Of a stretch of DNA of 60,152 nt, positions 45,439 through 53,368 are shown piece after piece. The first letter of the stretch is position 1; every line of letters starts with the position of its first letter. Both the position numbers and the translations under genes were made by a program. Source of the DNA: Alloalcanivorax balearicus MACL04 (lineage in GTDB: Bacteria; Pseudomonadota; Gammaproteobacteria; Pseudomonadales; Alcanivoracaceae); contig NZ_ARXS01000026.1 in assembly GCF_025532145.1 (NCBI RefSeq), positions 1-60,152 of the forward strand. The letters are read 5' to 3'. The notes under the pieces were generated by a model that saw only the letters and a list, made by a program, of their open reading frames with translations, did no database searches and was not told the origin of the DNA.

Positions 45439-46659
45439 ATGCCGTTTTTCCACCGCCGCCCGCCCTTCGCCTTGATGGTGATCAACGGGGCTTTGTGCAC
45501 CATCGCCATCCTGGTGTTTGCCCGTCTCAGCTATGGCCTGGTGCTGCCGGCCATGCGCGACGGCCTGGGGCTGAGCAATGCCCAGGCGGCGAACCTGAGC
45601 ACGGTGAACGCTCTCGGCTATCTGCTGCTGGTGATGGTGGCCGGTGTGTTCGCTGCCCGCTTCGGCGGCAAGACTTCGGTGGTACTCGGACTCATGCTGG
45701 TGACCGGCGGCTTTTTCGGCCTCGCCCACGCCAGTGACTTCGTGCCGATCCTGCTGTTGATGCTGGTACTGGGCATGGGCACGGCCTTCGGCTACACCCC
45801 TTTGATCTCGCTGCTGGCCAACACTTTCCCGCACCGGCGCGGCGCGGTGATCGGCTTCGCCAACAGTGGCGTGGGGCTGGGCATGCTGCTGGTCGGCCTG
45901 ATCGTGCCGGCCATGACCGAACGCAGCGCCGACCAGGGCTGGCGCGACGTCTGGCTGCTGTTCGCCGCGGGCGGGCTGGCGGTGCTGGTCATGTCGATGC
46001 TGATTCTGCGCAATCCACTGGACCGGTCCGCCACCGCCAGCCCCAAGGTCCGCGCCAAGGATTTGCCGGTGTTCCGCAATCCTCACGTGATCACGGTGGG
46101 ACTGGTGTACGGTGTGCAGGGCCTTACCTACATCGTGCAAACCACGTTCATGTACAGCTATGCTCTGGAGTCCGGAGTACCGGCACTGACCACCGGTCAT
46201 CTGGTGTCGATGATGGGCATCATGTCCGTGTTCACCGGTCCGCTGTGGGGCGGCCTGGCGGACCGGCTGGGCTATTCCAACAGTCTGGTGCTGGCGATGA
46301 CGCTGTCCCTGGTGGGCACCGCCCTGCCGGTGCTGTGGCCGGTACAACCCATGTTCGTCGCCCACTTCCTGATTCTGGGCCTGTGCATCTCCGGCCTGTT
46401 CACTTCCATCCTGGCCGCCTCCACCGAAACCGTGGCGCCCCATCAGGCCGCCGTGGCGGTGAGTTTCGTCACCCTGTTCTACGCCGTCGGCCAGTTGATC
46501 GGCCCGGCCGCCGCCTCACTGATCATTGAGTGGAGCGGCGGCTTTCGGGCTACTTTCGCCGCCACCTCGGTGGTGTTGGCCCTGGGCGTTTACCTGGGGC
46601 ATCGCAGCCGCCGTTACCAGCGGATGCCCCCGCAAACCTGTGCCGGCCTGGCCGACTGA
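45439..46659 (+). CDS. Major facilitator superfamily transporter (YbfB/YjiJ-like)
   Basis: This 406-residue transporter has about twelve hydrophobic segments. The N-terminal start FARLSYGLVLPAMRDGLGLS with NLSTVNALGYLLLVMVAGV resembles the YbfB/YjiJ branch. The loop between helices 2 and 3 reads ARFGGKTSV, a weak form of the MFS motif. The substrate is unknown. I use the ATG at 45439, with AGG just upstream; 21 more codons are open. Its stop is six bases from that of the convergent VOC gene. Confidence 0.88.
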   Translation: MPFFHRRPPFALMVINGALCTIAILVFARLSYGLVLPAMRDGLGLSNAQAANLSTVNALGYLLLVMVAGVFAARFGGKTSVVLGLMLVTGGFFGLAHASDFVPILLLMLVLGMGTAFGYTPLISLLANTFPHRRGAVIGFANSGVGLGMLLVGLIVPAMTERSADQGWRDVWLLFAAGGLAVLVMSMLILRNPLDRSATASPKVRAKDLPVFRNPHVITVGLVYGVQGLTYIVQTTFMYSYALESGVPALTTGHLVSMMGIMSVFTGPLWGGLADRLGYSNSLVLAMTLSLVGTALPVLWPVQPMFVAHFLILGLCISGLFTSILAASTETVAPHQAAVAVSFVTLFYAVGQLIGPAAASLIIEWSGGFRATFAATSVVLALGVYLGHRSRRYQRMPPQTCAGLAD

Positions 46660-46665
46660 ATCCGG

Positions 46666-47073
46666 TTATTCATCGGGGATCGCCGACGGGTCCATCCAGA
46701 ACGCTTCCCAGACATGGCCGTCCGGGTCCGCCAGGTTGCGGTTGTACATGAACCCCAGATCCTGGACCGGATTGATATCGGCGGTGCCACCCTGGGCGGC
46801 GGCGGTGTCGTTCATGGCGTCCACGTCCTCGCGACTGTCAAGGCTGAGCGCCAGCATCACTTCACTGGCGGTGGCGGGCGGAATCGGCCTCTGGGTGAAT
46901 GAGCGCCACTTGTCATGGGTGAGCAGCATGACGTGGATCGACTCGCTCCAGACCATGCACGCGGCGGTGTCGTCGGTGAAATGCGGATTGTTCTCGAAGC
47001 CGAGCGCGGCGTAGAACGCCATGGACGCGGGCAGATCCGCCACGGGCAGGTTGACGAAAATCATTTTGGACAT
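46666..47073 (-). CDS. VOC (glyoxalase/bleomycin resistance) family protein
   Basis: This 135-residue protein has the beta-alpha-beta-beta-beta layout of the VOC superfamily. It starts IFVNLPVADLPASMAFYAALGF and ends NLADPDGHVWEAFWMDP. The possible metal ligands are the acidic residues and His of DPDGHVWE. Such proteins include lyases, extradiol dioxygenases and drug-binding proteins; no substrate can be named. It is a single gene. Confidence 0.88.
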   Translation of the reverse strand: MSKMIFVNLPVADLPASMAFYAALGFENNPHFTDDTAACMVWSESIHVMLLTHDKWRSFTQRPIPPATASEVMLALSLDSREDVDAMNDTAAAQGGTADINPVQDLGFMYNRNLADPDGHVWEAFWMDPSAIPDE

Positions 47074-47222
47074 GATCGGGGCCTCTCAAGGTGGTGGTGA
47101 AAAGGCGGCCAGAGCCGCTGTTCATCGCTAGTCGTCTCGCGGCCGGGGATTTCGACAAATAGGTTCAGTCGCTGTCCAAGCGGTTCTCCGCGATGCTTTC
47201 GTGGGTCCACCATGGGCGCTGT

Positions 47223-47293
47223 ATTCGCGAGCAAGCTCGGCTCCCACAAAGTGGGCTACGAAGCCGCTGTGGGAGCCGAGCTTGCTCGCGAAT
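47223..47293. repeat. REP-like palindrome, third half type (26-bp perfect arms)
   Basis: The arms 47223-47248 and 47268-47293 are exact reverse complements with a 19-bp loop. The inner arm reads GCGAGCAAGCTCGGC, unlike the TGCAAGCGAAT type elsewhere, while the outer TCCCACA is shared. It lies 3' of the ogt gene that ends at 47310. Confidence 0.9.
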
Positions 47294-47309
47294 CAACCTG
47301 CGGCCGTGG

Positions 47310-47810
47310 TCAATCAAACAGGGAGCCGTTGTTGGGTACGCCGCCCTCCAGTGCCAGCAGCCGGGCCTTGCGATCGATGCCGCCAGCATAGCCGGTCAGG
47401 CTGCCATTCGCTCCCAGCACCCGGTGACATGGGATAATCACCGAGCAGGGGTTGCGGCCCACTGCGGCCCCCACCGCCCGTACCGCCCGGGGCCGGCCGA
47501 GCCGGTGCGCCAATTCGCCATAGGTGGAGGTGTTCCCACAACGGATTTCCCTCAGGGCGCCCCAGACCTGGCGCTGAAATTCGGTCCCGCGTGGCGCCAG
47601 CGGCAAATCGAAATCGCGGCGCTCCCCGCTGAAGTAGGCGCGCACCTGATTCGCGGCGGTCAACAGCAGGGGATGCGCCGGATTGTGCCGCCAGGGACGC
47701 GGGTCAGGATGGTATTTCTGCCCTTCGAACCAGGCGCCCACCAGCGCGTCGTCTTCCGCCGCCAGCAACAACGCGCCCAGGGATGTGGGTAAAGCGTGAT
47801 ACTCGATCAT
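47310..47810 (-). CDS. ogt: Methylated-DNA-protein-cysteine methyltransferase (copy 1)
   Basis: This 166-residue enzyme removes the methyl group from O6-methylguanine by transfer to its own Cys. The active site is IIPCHRVLGANGSLTGYAGG, with Cys in PCHR. The helix-turn-helix segment TEFQRQVWGALREI and the Arg finger in GRPRAVRAVGAAVG are typical. I use the ATG at 47810, which overlaps the stop of the AdaA-AlkA gene by four bases (ATGA). The overlap suggests joint induction by alkylation damage. Confidence 0.94.
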   Translation of the reverse strand: MIEYHALPTSLGALLLAAEDDALVGAWFEGQKYHPDPRPWRHNPAHPLLLTAANQVRAYFSGERRDFDLPLAPRGTEFQRQVWGALREIRCGNTSTYGELAHRLGRPRAVRAVGAAVGRNPCSVIIPCHRVLGANGSLTGYAGGIDRKARLLALEGGVPNNGSLFD

Positions 47811-49255
47811 GGGGTCTTGTCCTCCTGGCCACCGAACCAAAGATGCATCACCGCATAAGCGCGCCAGGGGCGCCAAGCCTCCGCCCGCCGCCTCACCGCC
47901 ACCGCCGAAGTCTCCCCCAACGCCTTGAGCACGCCAAGGTCAGCGGCGGGAAACGCATCCGGCCAGGACAGCGCCCGCATCGCCAGATATTGGGCGGTCC
48001 AGTCACCAATGCCGGGCAGAGCCTTGAGCTCGGTCAGGGTACGCTCCACATCCGCCGCCGGCGACAGCAGCATGGGATCCTCGGCACAGGCAGCGGCCAG
48101 CGCCTGGATCGCCTTCACCCGGGCGCGAATGATGCCCAGCAATCCCAGCGTCTCCGCCTCGGCGGCGGCCACCACGGCGGCCTCCGGGAAGGTGGTGGTC
48201 AGATCCTCGAACGGCGTGTCCAGCGGCTCGCCCAGTGACGCCGCCACCCGACCGGCCAGAGTTCGCGCCGCCTTGACCGTGATCTGTTGTCCCAGCACCG
48301 CGCGCACCGCCGCTTCGAAACCATCGAAGGCCCCCGGCACCCGCAGCCCCGGCCGCGCCGCCGCCAGCGAACCCAACCGTTGCGCCACCAGCGCCGGCTG
48401 GGCGTCCAGATCGAACAGCCGGCGCAAGCGAACCAACACCTCCGGCACCACCGGTGCCAGAGACTCGGACAACGTCACCGTGAGTCCGTTGCGAGGCCCC
48501 GGCGCCACGGTCAGCCAGCCACGGTGAACTTTGTCGCCACGCCGGATCAACGCAGTACGCCGGTATTGTCCCCGCTCCATGCCTTCCACTCCGGGAATGG
48601 CCCGGGCGGCGAGAAAATCGCGCAGCGCCTCCCAATCAAAGGGCGGCCGATAGCTCAAATGAAAGACCAATTCGCCGTCGCTGGTGCGACGCCCCGACGC
48701 GGCCCGTCGCCATGCCGAGGGCGGCTGCCCATAACGCCCCCGGAACAGGGTGTTGAAGCGCCGCAAACTGTTGAAACCGGCGGCCAGCGCCACCTCGGTA
48801 ATGGTCAGGCCGGTGTCGCGCAACAGGCGCCGGGCCAGCAATAAGCGCCGGGTTTGCGCGTATTCCACCGGCGCCACACCGAATTCGGAGTGGAAAACCC
48901 GGCGCAAATGGCGATCGGTGACGCCAAGCCGTTCCGCCAGAGTCGTCAGCGATTCCCCATCGCCCGCCCCGGCATCCAGATATTCCGCCGCCTGTCTGGC
49001 CAGGCGCCGGTTCGCGTCCACGCTGGCATCCCCCGGCGCCAGTTCCGGCCGGCAGCGCAGACAAGGACGGTAGCCTTCGGATTCCGCCGCCGCGGCGCTG
49101 GCGAAGAAACGGCAGTTCTCCCGCTTCGGCAGACGCGCCGGACACACCGGCCGGCAGTACACGCCGGTGGAGGACACCGCCACGAAAAAGCGCCCGTCGA
49201 AACGAACATCGCGGGTGCGAAGGGCCTGATAACACTGATCATCGTCAATCCACAT
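47807..49255 (-). CDS. AdaA-AlkA fusion: methyl-sensing regulator and 3-methyladenine glycosylase
   Basis: This 482-residue protein fuses three parts. Residues 1-75 are the Ada metal-binding sensor with Cys34, Cys38, Cys65 and Cys68, spaced exactly as in E. coli Ada (38, 42, 69, 72). Residues about 85-190 are an AraC-type double helix-turn-helix (LTTLAERLGVTDRHLRRVFH). The rest is an AlkA glycosylase with the helix-hairpin-helix LPGIGDWTAQYLAMRAL and the catalytic Asp near residue 439 in FPAADLGV. It should sense methyl phosphotriesters, activate repair genes and excise alkylated bases. ATG at 49255 or 49267. It overlaps ogt by four bases. Confidence 0.92.
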   Translation of the reverse strand: MWIDDDQCYQALRTRDVRFDGRFFVAVSSTGVYCRPVCPARLPKRENCRFFASAAAAESEGYRPCLRCRPELAPGDASVDANRRLARQAAEYLDAGAGDGESLTTLAERLGVTDRHLRRVFHSEFGVAPVEYAQTRRLLLARRLLRDTGLTITEVALAAGFNSLRRFNTLFRGRYGQPPSAWRRAASGRRTSDGELVFHLSYRPPFDWEALRDFLAARAIPGVEGMERGQYRRTALIRRGDKVHRGWLTVAPGPRNGLTVTLSESLAPVVPEVLVRLRRLFDLDAQPALVAQRLGSLAAARPGLRVPGAFDGFEAAVRAVLGQQITVKAARTLAGRVAASLGEPLDTPFEDLTTTFPEAAVVAAAEAETLGLLGIIRARVKAIQALAAACAEDPMLLSPAADVERTLTELKALPGIGDWTAQYLAMRALSWPDAFPAADLGVLKALGETSAVAVRRRAEAWRPWRAYAVMHLWFGGQEDKTP

Positions 49256-49430
49256 GGAACCGATCATACCCCCCGGTGCCGTCCGCTACTCGCCCTTTTC
49301 GGACCTGGAGATTTTTGTTTTTTATTCAGAAAAACTAAATTCCAAAATGACACCAAAACAGAGAAACTCCCTTTTTTTAAAGAACAGCAATCCAATCTTT
49401 CTCAAGCATTCTACATAGGCAAACTAAATC

Positions 49431-50324
49431 ATGAGTGCAGTTCTGCCGTTACTGGCCCTACGCGCCTTTACTGAAATCGGACGCCATGGCAGCGTCAAGC
49501 GCGCCGCCGGGGTGATGGGGGTTACGCCCGGCGCCGTCAGTCAGCAACTGAAACAGCTCGAAGAGCGGATCGGGGCCCCTCTGTTTATCCGAACCCGCCA
49601 GGGCATGCAGCTCACCGAAGCCGGCGAACAGGTTTATCCCGCCCTGCTCCAGGCCTTCGAACAGATCGAACGCAGCCTGGGCAGCCTGGAAGCCCGGAAC
49701 GCCCGGCAAACACTGACCGTGAGCACCACGCCGTCCTTTGCCGCCTCCTGGCTGGTGCCCCGTCTCGGCCGCTTCACCGAGCGTCACCCGGATATCGATG
49801 TTCGCGTGGAGGCCTCATCCGATCTGATCCACTTTCAGCGCGACCGGGTGGACGTGGCGATCCGTCACGGCCTGGGCGATTACCCCGGGCTGGCATGCCA
49901 GCGCCTGATGGCGTCGGTGCTGGTGCCGGTGGCCAGCCCCGCCCTGTTAGCCCGGGGACCACTGATCCAGGAACCCGCCGACTGCCTGGCCTTTCCATTA
50001 CTGCAAAACAGCAACCGGGCGGACTGGGTACTGTGGCTGAAGGCACTGGGAATAAACGAACCGGCTCATGCCGACCGGGGGCCCGCCTTCAATGACGAGC
50101 TGCTGCTGATCCGGGCGGCGGAGGCCGGGCAGGGTCTCGCTTTGATCCGGGACGTGCATGCCCGGGCGGAAATTGATGCCGGCCGGCTGGTACTGGCTCT
50201 GGATCAACCCTGGCCATCGGATTTCGCCTATTATCTGGTGTCGCCGTCTTCGGTACAGGAAAAGCCGGCCATGACACTCTTCAGAGAATGGCTGGCACAG
50301 GAGGCATCGTGCGGCGAGGACTGA
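49431..50324 (+). CDS. LysR-type transcriptional regulator (GcvA-like)
   Basis: This 297-residue regulator has the N-terminal winged helix-turn-helix GSVKRAAGVMGVTPGAVSQQ (about residues 16-35), then LEERIGAPLFIRTRQGMQLT. A periplasmic-binding-type effector domain follows. The start LPLLALRAFTEIGRHGS resembles the GcvA branch. Target genes are not evident: it is divergent from the AdaA-AlkA gene across a 175-bp AT-rich interval, and its stop directly abuts that of the convergent second ogt. The effector is unknown. Confidence 0.92.
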   Translation: MSAVLPLLALRAFTEIGRHGSVKRAAGVMGVTPGAVSQQLKQLEERIGAPLFIRTRQGMQLTEAGEQVYPALLQAFEQIERSLGSLEARNARQTLTVSTTPSFAASWLVPRLGRFTERHPDIDVRVEASSDLIHFQRDRVDVAIRHGLGDYPGLACQRLMASVLVPVASPALLARGPLIQEPADCLAFPLLQNSNRADWVLWLKALGINEPAHADRGPAFNDELLLIRAAEAGQGLALIRDVHARAEIDAGRLVLALDQPWPSDFAYYLVSPSSVQEKPAMTLFREWLAQEASCGED

Positions 50325-50834
50325 TCACAACAAACTCCGCTGCGGCAGCGCGCGCTCCAGCTCAAGCAAAGCCTGCTTGCGTTCGATCCCTCCGGCGTAG
50401 CCGGTAAGGCTGCCGTCGGCACCGATCACCCGGTGGCAGGGGACAATAATGGCGATCGGATTGACCGCATTGGCACGGCCAATAGCCCGCGCCGAAGTAG
50501 GCCGGGGCAGCCGCGTTGCCAACTCGCCATAGGAGATGGTGGTGCCGTAGGGCACTCGCCGCAGATGGCGCCAGACCTCTTGCAGAAAAGCGTTACCCAG
50601 GGGCGCCAGCGGCACGTCGAAATCCGTCAATTGCTCAGCGAAATAAGCGTCCAGTTGCTCCGCCACAGGACGGACAGCCGCCGCATCCTGAACATAGGAC
50701 AGGCCGCGCCAATGCACACTGGCCGGATGATGCTGCCCATCAACGAACTCCAGACGCACCAGAGCACCTTGCTCATCAACCAGGGCAATCATCGGCCCCA
50801 GCGGCGTGGCTAACACATCAGCCCTGTACGTCAT
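50325..50834 (-). CDS. ogt: Methylated-DNA-protein-cysteine methyltransferase (copy 2)
   Basis: This 169-residue O6-alkylguanine transferase has the active site IIVPCHRVIGADGSLTGYAG with the acceptor Cys. NAFLQEVWRHLRRVPYGTT precedes it, and the Arg finger lies in TSARAIGRANAVNP. Its N-terminal domain differs much from the copy at 47310, so it is not a recent duplicate. Its stop codon abuts the LysR stop with no bases between. It is followed upstream by a GST gene on the same strand, 40 bp away. Confidence 0.93.
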   Translation of the reverse strand: MTYRADVLATPLGPMIALVDEQGALVRLEFVDGQHHPASVHWRGLSYVQDAAAVRPVAEQLDAYFAEQLTDFDVPLAPLGNAFLQEVWRHLRRVPYGTTISYGELATRLPRPTSARAIGRANAVNPIAIIVPCHRVIGADGSLTGYAGGIERKQALLELERALPQRSLL

Positions 50835-50874
50835 ACCTGATCACCCTGGAACCTGTTCTTGATATTGAAAAACG

Positions 50875-51498
50875 TCACGGCCCGGTGGCCGGTGCCGGCA
50901 GCATCACGCCACGCCCTACCGCCGGCCGCCGCGCCACGGCATCATGCCAACGTGTCAAATGGCGATGGTGCTCGAATCCGAACCCACAAATCACGGCGAT
51001 ATGCGTCCAGCCGAAGGTGGCGATATCGGCGATGGAATAGCTGTCGCCAGCCAGAAAGACCCGGCTACTCAGATGCCGGTCCAGCGTGGCGAAGGCTTCC
51101 TCGCTCAAGCTCCGGTAACGATCAATAGCCTCGCGCAACCGGGTCGGCGCGAACAACTCGAAATGCACGCGCTGCCCCAGTATCGGCCCCATGCTGGCGG
51201 AATGAAACTGCAGCCATTTGATCGCTTCCCAACGGGCCGTCAACGCCTCCGGCAGCAGGCGCCCGGTTTTTTCCGCCAGATACAACAGGATCGCCGAGGA
51301 CTCAAAAAGCGTCACTCCGGTTTGCTCATCACGCAGGACGGGAATCCGGCCATGGGGGTTCATCGCCAGGAAAGACGATTGGCGATGCTCGCCAGCATGA
51401 AGATTGACCTGTTCCAGCGCATAAGGCAGCCCCAGCTCTTCAAGAGCAATGGTGACCTTGAAGCCGTTGGGGGAAGAATCCGTGAATACAGTGATCAT
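50875..51498 (-). CDS. Glutathione S-transferase family protein
   Basis: This 207-residue protein has an N-terminal thioredoxin-like domain (MITVFTDSSPNGFKVTIALE) with the glutathione-binding ESSAILLYLAEKTG near residue 66. A C-terminal all-helical domain follows. The GSNGxKV-type start resembles the YfcG/YghU (Nu-class-like) group, which acts on disulfides. Only 40 bp separate it from the second ogt on the same strand, so joint transcription with that repair gene is possible. Confidence 0.92.
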   Translation of the reverse strand: MITVFTDSSPNGFKVTIALEELGLPYALEQVNLHAGEHRQSSFLAMNPHGRIPVLRDEQTGVTLFESSAILLYLAEKTGRLLPEALTARWEAIKWLQFHSASMGPILGQRVHFELFAPTRLREAIDRYRSLSEEAFATLDRHLSSRVFLAGDSYSIADIATFGWTHIAVICGFGFEHHRHLTRWHDAVARRPAVGRGVMLPAPATGP

Positions 51499-51653
51499 GG
51501 GGCAGGCTCGCTTCTCTGTCAGGAAAACCAGAATCGCAAGGTAGCCAGACCGCGGGCTCGGGGAAAACGATATGTACTGAGCTCAGGGTATAGAAAGACT
51601 AAAGCGGTTCGTGGACCATGGATGTCCCACCGCTGAGGGCGGCGAATCGCGTG

Positions 51654-52205
51654 TCAGCGAGGTGCGCGAAAATGGCGCCACAGCCACATCAGCACACCGA
51701 TCAGAAGCAGGCCCCCCAACACATAAAACTCGTAGCGTTTCAGATGGCCAAGCAGCCCTTCCAGCAGGGTGCCGAAATGGAAGGCGGCGAAGCCCAGTGC
51801 CGTTGCCCAGATCGCGGCGCCCAGGGCATTGAACAGCAAATACCGGCGCGGCGGATAGCCGGACAGGCCGATCACCACCGGCATCACCGTACGCAGGCCA
51901 TAGACGAAACGGAAACCCAGCACCCACAGATCCGGGTGGCGCCGCACCAGCCCCAAGGCTTTTTCCCCCGCCGCTTCCCAGCGCGCCTTGCGTCGCAACA
52001 ACCGCCGGCCATGGTGACGCCCGAGCAGAAACCAGAGCTGATCGCCGCAAAAAGCACCGGCGAAAGCGGTGAATATCACCAGGTCCAGACGCAGATAGTC
52101 ATGGAACGCCAGGAACCCCGCCAGTACCAGAATCGTCTCGCCTTCCAGAAAGGTCCCCACGAACAGGGCGGGATAGCCAAAGTGTTCCAGGAAGTGTTGA
52201 AGCAT
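51654..52205 (-). CDS. DedA family membrane protein
   Basis: This 183-residue inner-membrane protein has the DedA pattern: FVGTFLEGETILVLAGFLA near the start, FAGAFCGDQLWFLLGRHHG with the conserved acidic residue, and FRFVYGLRTVMPVVIGLSGY in the middle. DedA proteins are lipid scramblases or transporters such as undecaprenyl-phosphate flippases; the exact substrate here is unknown. It is divergent from the nitrite channel gene across 295 bp. Confidence 0.9.
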   Translation of the reverse strand: MLQHFLEHFGYPALFVGTFLEGETILVLAGFLAFHDYLRLDLVIFTAFAGAFCGDQLWFLLGRHHGRRLLRRKARWEAAGEKALGLVRRHPDLWVLGFRFVYGLRTVMPVVIGLSGYPPRRYLLFNALGAAIWATALGFAAFHFGTLLEGLLGHLKRYEFYVLGGLLLIGVLMWLWRHFRAPR

Positions 52206-52307
52206 GGTGAAGGCCGGCAGGGGGAAGCCGGCAGCCTACCCCGATTGCCGATACCGCACAATTAACGACACGCCTTCCGGTAAAGCACCAAAACGGACCC
52301 GGGCCAA

Positions 52308-52324
52308 TGCACCACAATGGCGCC
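52308..52324. promoter_or_regulatory. NtrC-like binding sites upstream of nitrite channel
   Basis: TGCACCACAATGGCGCC matches the NtrC dyad TGCACC-n5-GGTGCA at 10 of 12 positions. A weaker copy AGCACCAAAACGGACCC lies at 52284-52300, 24 bp upstream. Paired sites roughly 100 bp upstream of a sigma-54 promoter are the standard NtrC enhancer arrangement. The sigma-54 element is at 52411-52427. Confidence 0.6.
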
Positions 52325-52410
52325 ATACTTTCGAACCGGATCTGGGTCGCCACTACCACCAAAACAATAAACTCCTTTTATATCAAATAGTTAATGATTT
52401 CTCTGCTCTC

Positions 52411-52427
52411 CTGGTGCGGTTCTTGCT
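52411..52427 (+). promoter_or_regulatory. Sigma-54 promoter upstream of nitrite channel
   Basis: CTGGTGCGGTTCTTGCT matches the -24/-12 consensus YTGGCACGRNNNTTGCW at all defined positions except two (CA replaced by TG). The invariant GG and GC are exactly ten bases apart. Transcription would start near 52438, about 60 bp before the channel start codon. The surrounding 52206-52500 has no gene and is AT-rich. Confidence 0.75.
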
Positions 52428-52500
52428 GCTCCCTTCCCTAGCAATAGAACGACGCTTTTAAGGGCTTTCCGCAAACCTTGATGATCCAGAGAGTGCGACC

Positions 52501-53310
52501 ATGTCTTACCTAGTGCCTTCCGAATTCGTCACCAAAATGGTGGACGCCGGGGAATCCAAGATCTACATGTCCACCCGCGACACTTTGATCCGCGCCTTCA
52601 TGGCCGGGGCCATTCTGACTCTGGCAGCCGCCATGGCGGTGACCATCACCGTGCAAACCGGTAACCCCCTGATCGGCGCTCTGCTGTTCCCGGTGGGGTT
52701 CTGCATGCTGTATCTGATGGGGTTCGATCTCCTGACCGGCGTTTTCATGCTGACCCCTCTGGCCTTGCTGGATCGGCGACCCGGGGTGACCGCCAACCGC
52801 ATACTCAAGAACTGGGGCTTTGTATTCTTGGGCAACTTCGCGGGTGCGCTCACGGTGGCGTTCATGATGTCGTTCATTCTGACCTACGGTTTCAACACCG
52901 ACCCTGGCGCCGTGGGCGAAAAGCTGGCCGCTATTGGTGAATCCCGTACCCTCGGCTATGCCGAGTATGGCCTGGCCGGCTGGATCACCATTTTCATTCG
53001 CGGCATGCTGTGCAACTGGATGGTGTCCATGGGCGTGGTGGGCGCGATGATTTCCACCAATGTTTCCGGCAAGGTGATCGCCATGTGGATGCCGATCTTT
53101 CTGTTCTTCTACATGGGCTTCGAGCACTCGGTGGTGAACATGTTCCTGTTCCCCTGCGCCATGCTGATGGGCGGCGATTTCTCAGTGGCGGACTACTTTA
53201 TCTGGAACGAAATTCCCACAGCGCTGGGCAACCTGGTGGGCGGCCTCGCCTTCACCGGTCTGACTCTCTATACCACCCATGTGCGCACCGCGCCGAAACG
53301 TTCCCTGTAA
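52501..53310 (+). CDS. Formate/nitrite transporter (FNT) family channel
   Basis: This 269-residue pentameric-channel protein has six hydrophobic segments. It carries the FNT signatures GNFAGALTVAFMM (near residue 115), MLCNWMVSMGVV and GFEHSVVNMFLFPCAM, whose His is the central-pore residue. It passes nitrite or formate across the inner membrane. The nitrogen-type promoter upstream (sigma-54 with NtrC-like sites) and the following phosphatase-kinase gene point to nitrite uptake for assimilation. No nitrite reductase gene is in the window. Confidence 0.92.
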   Translation: MSYLVPSEFVTKMVDAGESKIYMSTRDTLIRAFMAGAILTLAAAMAVTITVQTGNPLIGALLFPVGFCMLYLMGFDLLTGVFMLTPLALLDRRPGVTANRILKNWGFVFLGNFAGALTVAFMMSFILTYGFNTDPGAVGEKLAAIGESRTLGYAEYGLAGWITIFIRGMLCNWMVSMGVVGAMISTNVSGKVIAMWMPIFLFFYMGFEHSVVNMFLFPCAMLMGGDFSVADYFIWNEIPTALGNLVGGLAFTGLTLYTTHVRTAPKRSL

Positions 53311-53368
53311 TCCCGGGAGCAGCAACCGAAAGGACCGCGCTCCGGCCACGGACGGGGCGCCCAACACC

